This document shows, one piece after another, positions 32,889 to 37,687 of a stretch of 37,687 bases of DNA. The notes under the pieces are model-generated. The model searched no databases and was not told the origin of the DNA. It saw only the letters and a list, made by a program, of their open reading frames with translations. Numbering within the stretch: position 1 is the first letter of the stretch; each line of letters starts with the position of its first letter. This DNA comes from Bdellovibrio sp. (GTDB lineage: Bacteria > Myxococcota > SpSt-1050): positions 1 through 37,687 of the forward strand of contig DYEF01000019.1 in the NCBI GenBank assembly GCA_020725805.1, written 5' to 3'. Made by a program: the position numbers and the translations under genes.

Positions 32889-33881
32889 TCAATTCGCAAG
32901 TTCAATTTTGCGAAGCCTCCTAGTCCCGAGATAGTTTTTAATAGCCTCAAGTGAAGAATATTTGGGAGTAAATCCCATATCCTTTCTGAGCTTTTCATTA
33001 TCCACATTAAACACATATTTCATATAATTGAGAAAACCTGCCGGATATCTGATAAGCTGTCCGTTCCACAAAAATGAAATCACATTTTTCAAGGCAAAAT
33101 ACGGAACCGGAACCGGGATTATACCCCCGAGCCTCATAATCTCCGAAACAGGTATTACCCCGTCTGAGGCTACGTTGAATTCGCCCTTAATCTCCCTGTC
33201 CAGAACGAACTTAAAGACATCAATCACATCTACCTCGTGAATAAACTGCATAAGAGGGTCATATCCCATAACAACAGGGACATAGTTTCTGAGCAGAAGG
33301 GATGTAAAGATATTATCGACCGTAGGCCCGACAATAGTACAGGTTCTCAGAATTGTATATTCAAAATCATCGTTTTTGGAGGCAAAATCCATCACCGCCT
33401 TCTCTGCCTCAAGCTTGTCCTGTACAAAGGAAAAACCCGGACAACCTCTTTTTTTATGAGACTCGGTCAGATAATTGGGATTATCCGGATAGGCACCGTA
33501 AACCATCGTACTGGACCACATTACGAATCTTTTTACTTTCGATGCCGAACAGGCATTGATAACCTTGAATGTCCCCACCGATTCAAGTTCGTGAACCCAT
33601 TCAGTATTTGCAACCGGATTGGAGAGGAATGCAAGGTGTACAAGGGTATCCACCTTCTCCTTTTTCAGTATTTTCATCAGTTCGGTCTCGGCGGAAGGAG
33701 AGGTCAGGTCCACATTGTAATACGAGAGTTTCTTTGCAGCAAAAGGAGGTGATTTGATATCGATTGCCACGATTTTCGAATATCTGTCATCGCAGTCAAG
33801 AAGCGGTATCAGATGCGAACCTATAAATCCGAAAGCTCCTGTTACGGCAACTCTCTTTTTCTGATTTTTTATTCGTCTCAT
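32889..33881 (-). CDS. NAD-dependent epimerase/dehydratase (extended SDR)
   Basis: I take the ATG at 33881, giving 330 residues; the frame is open to 34148, but that part lies opposite the start of mutL and has no SDR character. The Rossmann motif is VAVTGAFGFIGSHL near the N-terminus, followed by 'IVAIDIKSPPF', 'YYNVDLTSP', 'LVHLAFLSNP', 'WSSTMVYGAYPDNP', and the substrate-side 'ILRTCTIVGP'. The usual catalytic YxxxK position reads FSFVQDKLEAEK, with Phe or Val where Tyr is expected, so activity may differ from classical epimerases. It is coupled to the acyltransferase gene. A sugar-nucleotide or lipid-linked substrate is possible. Family is certain, substrate unknown. Confidence 0.87.
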   Translation of the reverse strand: MRRIKNQKKRVAVTGAFGFIGSHLIPLLDCDDRYSKIVAIDIKSPPFAAKKLSYYNVDLTSPSAETELMKILKKEKVDTLVHLAFLSNPVANTEWVHELESVGTFKVINACSASKVKRFVMWSSTMVYGAYPDNPNYLTESHKKRGCPGFSFVQDKLEAEKAVMDFASKNDDFEYTILRTCTIVGPTVDNIFTSLLLRNYVPVVMGYDPLMQFIHEVDVIDVFKFVLDREIKGEFNVASDGVIPVSEIMRLGGIIPVPVPYFALKNVISFLWNGQLIRYPAGFLNYMKYVFNVDNEKLRKDMGFTPKYSSLEAIKNYLGTRRLRKIELAN

Positions 33882-33923
33882 AACTGATTGATTTCTCAGT
33901 AAAAGTTGCTTAATATAATTGTG

Positions 33924-33950
33924 TGTATAGTATAAATGCGCTTTTGTCAA
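33924..33950 (-). promoter_or_regulatory. Possible promoter of the epimerase-acyltransferase pair
   Basis: Minus strand: perfect -35 TTGACA (33950-33945), 15 bp, -10 TATACA (33929-33924), 42 bases before the start at 33881. The 85-bp divergent gap must also serve mutL, whose promoter (perhaps TATAAA at 33931-33936) is not clear. Confidence 0.4.
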
Positions 33951-33966
33951 GGAAAGGCAAAAAAGA

Positions 33967-35703
33967 ATGCATAACAGAATCCTGAGACTCGATGAAGAAA
34001 CAATATCGAAGATATCAGCAGGTGAGGTAATTCTCAGACCCTCAAATGTTGTTAAGGAGCTTCTGGAAAATTCCCTTGATGCCGGCTCTGATTTCATTGA
34101 ACTGGAAATAATCAGGGGAGGTAAAGAGCTGATTCGCATAACAGACAACGGATGCGGGATAGAGAAGGAAGACCTCCCTCTTGCAATCGAAAGATTTGCA
34201 ACCTCAAAAATCAGAAGAATCGATGACCTCGGCTCTACCCTGACTATGGGATTCAGGGGCGAGGCTTTAGCCTCGATAGCCGCTGTCTCAAAGATGACAA
34301 TAATCAGTTCCTGCGGGAAGAATGCCTATAAGATGGAAGTCGAAAACTCAAGAGTCATCTCCATCGATGAAACGGCGGCACCGCGCGGAACTACAGTAAT
34401 TGTGCGCGACCTCTTTTACAATATCCCTGTAAGAAAGAAGTTTCTAAGAACGGACCAGACCGAAATGATATCGGTAACAGATGTCTTTTTACGTTATGTT
34501 ATTTCCAATCCGTCAGTTCACTTCAGATTGCTCTCTCCCAAAAGACTTCTGGATGAATATTTTGTGCAGAATGACTACCTGTCGAGAATATTATCTGCAT
34601 TCAGGGAATGTCCCAAGGAAAGTATGAGGGAATTCAGCCGCAAATCTGACTATATTTCGCTCAGATTCATAGGAAGCGACAGAACCTACACAAGAAATGA
34701 CAACAGATATATCTACACTTTTGTAAACGGCAGATACATAAACGACAGACTTCTCAAGAAGGCCATAACCGATGCCTACTCGAATATTCTGCCACCCCAG
34801 AAATATCCCGCCGCCGTTCTGCTCATCGGGATAGACCCGAGTCAGACCGATATCAACATTCACCCCCAGAAGACAGAGATTCGTTTCAGGGATACAAACA
34901 GGATTTACTACGAGGTCTATTCGGCAATTTCGGACATTATCAGGACACAGTCATTCAATATCACCTCTGATTCACCTGCGGATTACAACGCGGCTTTGCC
35001 AAAGACCATAGAAAACATTAAGGAGAATACAGAGAAAACTTATAATCCCGGATTCAGACACCGGCAGACAAGCAGTAATAATTTCTTCTTTAAGCCTGAA
35101 GAGATATTCAGGACAGAGGGCTTCTTCTCATCACTGAAAATCCTTACACAGATAATGGACAGATTCATTGTATTAAGTTCGGGCAGTTCCATTGTTATCA
35201 TTGACCAGCACGCAGCACAGGAGAGGATTCTCTACAACAACCTTATAAAGAATATAAAAGCAGTAAAACAATCCGTACAGAGAATGCTGATACCTCTGAC
35301 CATTGAGATGAACACATCTCTTGTCGAAAGACTCAGACTCTTTCTCCCCGAACTTGCAAGAACGGGATTCGAAATCGAGATATTTTCTGAAAACACAGTG
35401 GTAATCAAAGGCATACCCGCCTCGATAAGCACCTCCTTTTCCGAAGAAACATTTATCAACATAATCAGTTCGATCGATGAGGAGGCAGGGAAGTCCGGCA
35501 CCGATGAACTACTTATGGAAATTGCAGCCAGAACCGCCTGTCATGCATCAGTCAGAGGGCATAAAAGCCTGAGTGAGATTGAAATAAAAAGATTGCTCAT
35601 AGATATGGACAGGACGGATTTTTCAGTGTCGTGCCCGCACGGCAGACCTGTATTCTTCGAAATTAAAATGGAAGAGATTGAAAAGAGATTCGAAAGAAGA
35701 TAA
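33967..35703 (+). CDS. mutL: DNA mismatch repair protein MutL
   Basis: 578 residues. The GHKL ATPase N-terminus is complete: 'ISAGEVILRPSNVVKELLENSLDAG' (catalytic Glu31, Asn35), ITDNGCGI (58-65), RFATSKI, and GFRGEALASIAAVS (95-108). The transducer domain has 'GTTVIVRDLFYNIPVRKKFLR' and 'INIHPQKTEIRF'. The C-terminal dimerisation/nuclease domain has DQHAAQERILYN (413-424), ACHASV and SCPHGRP. MutL couples MutS mismatch recognition to strand nicking or excision. The Glu that ends the DQHA-x2-E-x4-E motif is Asn424. The gene overlaps miaA by one base (TAATG), the classic mutL-miaA order, and has an AGGAAAGG stretch about 10 bases before its ATG. Confidence 0.97.
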   Translation: MHNRILRLDEETISKISAGEVILRPSNVVKELLENSLDAGSDFIELEIIRGGKELIRITDNGCGIEKEDLPLAIERFATSKIRRIDDLGSTLTMGFRGEALASIAAVSKMTIISSCGKNAYKMEVENSRVISIDETAAPRGTTVIVRDLFYNIPVRKKFLRTDQTEMISVTDVFLRYVISNPSVHFRLLSPKRLLDEYFVQNDYLSRILSAFRECPKESMREFSRKSDYISLRFIGSDRTYTRNDNRYIYTFVNGRYINDRLLKKAITDAYSNILPPQKYPAAVLLIGIDPSQTDINIHPQKTEIRFRDTNRIYYEVYSAISDIIRTQSFNITSDSPADYNAALPKTIENIKENTEKTYNPGFRHRQTSSNNFFFKPEEIFRTEGFFSSLKILTQIMDRFIVLSSGSSIVIIDQHAAQERILYNNLIKNIKAVKQSVQRMLIPLTIEMNTSLVERLRLFLPELARTGFEIEIFSENTVVIKGIPASISTSFSEETFINIISSIDEEAGKSGTDELLMEIAARTACHASVRGHKSLSEIEIKRLLIDMDRTDFSVSCPHGRPVFFEIKMEEIEKRFERR

Positions 35704-36611
35704 TGTCCAGAATAATTACCATATCCGGTCCCACGGCAAGCTATAAGAGCAAAATAGCAATTGAAGTAGCAAAACGGTTTAGCGGTGAAATTATCAATGC
35801 AGATTCAAGACAGTTTTTCAGATATATGGAGATTGGCACGGCCTCCCCTACAGCTGAAGAAAAGGGTGAAGTTCCCCATCATCTGTACAATATTCTCGAC
35901 CCTTACGATAAAATCAATGCTGGGCTCTTCGTCAGGATTGCGGACGAAAAGATAACAGAGATTCTGAGACGCAGCAGAATACCCGTAATTGTCGGTGGCA
36001 CGGGTCTCTATCTCAAAGCGCTGATAAAGGGAATGGCTCAAATACCTGAAATACCTGAAGATGTTAGAATAAAAGTCAGGGAGATGATAGAAAAAGAGGG
36101 TACCGAAAAGTGTCACCGGTATCTGGCGGAAAAGGACAGCGATTATGCCGCTAAAATATCTCCCTTTGACAGACAGAGAATAGAAAGGGCACTCGAAGTC
36201 ATCCTCTTTACAAATGAAAAATTCAGTATGTTTCATCAGAACCACGGATTTATCAGAAACAGATACGATTCTGTCCCAATATGTATTATGCCTCCCAGAA
36301 AACTGCTTTATGAAAGAATCAACAGAAGGACAAGAGACATTTTCAATAAAGGAATCATTGACGAGACCAAATACCTGCTCAGTAATAATTACCGGGACAG
36401 TCCTGCATTCAATGCCATAGGTTATTACGAGACCTACAGATTTCTAAATTCCGAAATTTCACTAAGCGAAGCAATTGATACTACCGCACTCAGGACCAGA
36501 CAGTATGCAAAGAGGCAAATAACATGGTTCAGAAAGACCGAAGGCAGGGTCTTTACAGAACCGGATAATATAAACGAAATTCTGGATTATATTGAATTAT
36601 GTTTGAAATAA
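35703..36611 (+). CDS. miaA: tRNA dimethylallyltransferase MiaA
   Basis: Adds a dimethylallyl group to A37 of tRNAs that read codons starting with U. The 302-residue sequence has the family order: P-loop (ISGPTASYKSKIA), 'GEIINADSRQFFRYMEIGTASPT', VPHHLYNILDP, 'VIVGGTGLYLKALIKG', 'SPFDRQRIERALEV', and the C-terminal 'TRQYAKRQITWFRK'. The P-loop is unusual: GPTASGKT is expected, but the second Gly is Tyr and the Thr is Ser (TAT and AGC codons). All other blocks are normal, so it is probably functional unless the substitution harms nucleotide binding. It overlaps mutL by 1 base and the methyltransferase gene by 13 bases. Confidence 0.95.
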   Translation: MSRIITISGPTASYKSKIAIEVAKRFSGEIINADSRQFFRYMEIGTASPTAEEKGEVPHHLYNILDPYDKINAGLFVRIADEKITEILRRSRIPVIVGGTGLYLKALIKGMAQIPEIPEDVRIKVREMIEKEGTEKCHRYLAEKDSDYAAKISPFDRQRIERALEVILFTNEKFSMFHQNHGFIRNRYDSVPICIMPPRKLLYERINRRTRDIFNKGIIDETKYLLSNNYRDSPAFNAIGYYETYRFLNSEISLSEAIDTTALRTRQYAKRQITWFRKTEGRVFTEPDNINEILDYIELCLK

Positions 36612-37141
36612 GGTTTTATCTGAACAGATTTTTCATATCTTCCTGTATTACAGATAAAGGCATATACTCCCTGAATATCCTGAGAATCTGCAATAATACG
36701 AGAGATTTTACCATTGCTGAATCGTTAGGAGAAGAAACAGAAATCAGAAAGAAACACTTCAAAACCCTGATAAATCATCTCTCGGGATACTTTTCGGGCG
36801 ATACAGATATTTTCAGGGCAGAAACTGACTTTGAGGGCTTCAGTGAACGGGAAATGAAGATATTCAGACATCTTATGAATGTCCCGTCCGGACACATCAC
36901 AACATACGGGGCTCTTGCAAAACATGCACTTGGAAATAACGCAAACAGGTATGTTGGAAGAGCCTTATCGCGCAACAGACTCCAATTAATAGTGCCCTGC
37001 CATCGCGTAGTTATGAAAGACCTTAAAATAGGGGGATTTACAAGTCACCTTGGTCTGAAACTCAAAATTTTACTGCTTCAGAGCGAAGGTATCACCGTAA
37101 AAAATAATAAAATAGAGCATTGCAGAATATATAGTTTCTGA
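36599..37141 (+). CDS. Methylated-DNA-protein-cysteine methyltransferase (Ogt/MGMT type)
   Basis: 180 residues. The C-terminal ~95 are the MGMT DNA-binding domain: 'VPSGHITTYGALAKHALGNNANRYVGRALSRN' (helix-turn-helix with the Arg finger region) and LIVPCHRVV with the methyl-acceptor Cys134. The end 'GGFTSHLGLKLKILLLQSEGI' corresponds to the usual GGY..G...K..LL..EG. The protein repairs O6-alkylguanine by irreversible transfer of the alkyl group to Cys134. The N-terminal domain is short and diverged. The tail after the EG motif is slightly extended (VKNNKIEHCRIYSF). It is the third gene of the mutL-miaA operon, starting within the end of miaA, which ties it to DNA repair. Confidence 0.92.
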   Translation: MFEIRFYLNRFFISSCITDKGIYSLNILRICNNTRDFTIAESLGEETEIRKKHFKTLINHLSGYFSGDTDIFRAETDFEGFSEREMKIFRHLMNVPSGHITTYGALAKHALGNNANRYVGRALSRNRLQLIVPCHRVVMKDLKIGGFTSHLGLKLKILLLQSEGITVKNNKIEHCRIYSF

Positions 37142-37687
37142 GACAGCGGATTTTACATATATTTTAACGCCTGACATACCGCAAATCATTATTTTTAAGC
37201 GGCTTTGCGATTACCGGTGTTCTAAAATGCCCGTTTTTATATTATTCCAAAGACCATCGTCCTTACAAAGTAAGTATTTAGTAAATATCATAAACCTTTA
37301 CACAAAAATCTATTTTATTTCAACGAGTTACAATTACTCTTAAAGCTTTTAATAAAATTTCGTTAACTTTTATTAACATATTGAAATCATTGCAACAGAA
37401 CCGGTTTATCAACATCAATTCGCGAGAATAAAGCCAATATATTCAACAGGTTAAAAATCAACAATACAGGATTTAAACATTATTTAAACAAGAGGTAGCT
37501 AATGAAAAAACCGGGCTTTTTACACACCATAAACCAAAATAAAATCCGGATAAATCAGTGACCGAAAATCAGTGATTTTGATGAAAAGCAAAATTATTCT
37601 GAATATACCCCAAAATTTTGGTATTTTTAGAGTGTATGAGAGCAGGGATTATTGGTTTTACTACTATCTAAAAGCAATCTGTCTCTA
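37142..37687. other. AT-rich non-coding region to the window edge
   Basis: No gene with clear coding character is seen in these 546 bases. They are markedly AT-rich and contain the short ORF at 37502-37561 and a perfect 12-bp palindrome CCAAAATTTTGG at 37610-37621. Its core CAAAATTTTGGTA is repeated at 30761-30773. There is no clear intrinsic terminator after the methyltransferase gene (a CCGC/GCGG pairing near 37180-37203 is too weak). The region may be the upstream control zone of a gene beyond the window. Confidence 0.5.
37502..37561 (+). CDS. Possible 19-residue leader or truncated peptide
   Basis: ATG at 37502 with an AAGAGG element 8 bases upstream opens a reading frame of 19 codons (MKKPGFLHTINQNKIRINQ) ending in TGA. 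The ribosome-site spacing is good, but nothing about the peptide is recognisable and it could arise by chance in AT-rich DNA. It might be a leader peptide or the relic of a gene start. Confidence 0.2.
   Translation: MKKPGFLHTINQNKIRINQ

Noticed and set aside
33237-33752. Plus-strand ORF of 171 codons
   Set aside because: Antisense to the SDR gene and full of improbable composition; shadow of a real gene.
33882-34148. Extension of the SDR gene to an ATG at 34148
   Set aside because: The extension has Ser-rich antisense character, lies opposite mutL codons, and precedes the true Rossmann strand by about 90 residues.
37142-37687. Possible replication origin
   Set aside because: AT-rich, but no DnaA-box cluster (TTATNCACA) and no dnaA, dnaN or parAB gene nearby.
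1-37687. CRISPR array or phage defence island
   Set aside because: No regularly spaced repeats of 23-40 bp, and no cas, restriction, toxin-antitoxin or integrase genes.

Overview
This window looks like a stretch of chromosome from a free-living, didermic (Gram-negative-type) bacterium at roughly 40% G+C by eye. I cannot name the species. The gene style points to the deltaproteobacterial/myxobacterial neighbourhood or a related uncultured lineage: many lipobox proteins, an Asp-rich linker lipoprotein, a 'CDN..DDDGNG..DC' metal-binding motif, ASH (HYDIN-like) repeats, PilZ, HD-GYP and HEAT signalling proteins. There is no phage, IS element, CRISPR array or rRNA. One tRNA is present, tRNA-Arg(CCG). 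About 31 protein genes are packed tightly, mostly in short overlapping operons.

Layout. 1-198: eroded 3' end of a receiver-domain gene. 200-5191 (minus): surface lipoprotein with Ig-like repeats, tRNA-Arg, PilZ protein, ASH-repeat lipoprotein, NadA. 5342-8533 (minus): FCD-type GntR regulator, membrane-linked metallophosphoesterase, radical SAM enzyme, apparently autoregulated. 8534-8958: non-coding, with short dispersed repeats. 8959-11812 (minus): lipase-like lipoprotein and DUF72 protein, divergent from PgeF and a PfkB kinase (11889-13533). 13534-13859: a second repeat-bearing gap. 13860-16724 (minus): GT4 glycosyltransferase and alpha/beta-hydrolase lipoprotein, divergent from a TMTC-like membrane protein with TPRs (16759-18576). 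18642-21449: phosphoesterase, LipB, two envelope proteins. 21431-24577 (minus): sensor kinase and a triple thioredoxin-fold lipoprotein. 24781-26732: lipoprotein, then small winged-helix protein and MoxR ATPase. 26754-30727 (minus): HEAT protein, HD-GYP, PDZ, cyclic-nucleotide-binding protein. 30935-33881: lipid-type hydrolase, acyltransferase and epimerase. 33967-37141: MutL, MiaA, Ogt-type repair operon. 37142-37687: AT-rich, no clear gene.

Themes. The envelope is prominent, with about eight lipoproteins or secreted proteins, two alpha/beta-hydrolase lipoproteins, a thiol-redox lipoprotein and lipid acyl/epimerase genes. Cyclic-dinucleotide signalling appears twice (PilZ; HD-GYP with a HEAT partner that seems to share its N-terminal module). 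Genome maintenance and tRNA modification sit together (mutL-miaA-ogt).

Promoters of the TTGACA/TATAAT type can be read at about ten places, usually with a 16-bp spacer. At several genes (the GntR regulator, pgeF, the HEAT gene, the TMTC-like gene) the predicted transcription start falls on the start codon and no Shine-Dalgarno sequence is visible, which suggests leaderless mRNAs. The best candidates for something little described are the GntR/phosphoesterase/radical SAM operon with its double-palindrome operator, the CPYG-CPDC-CPYG lipoprotein, and the HEAT/HD-GYP/PDZ/cNMP operon. All functional statements rest on motif reading alone; no database search was run.
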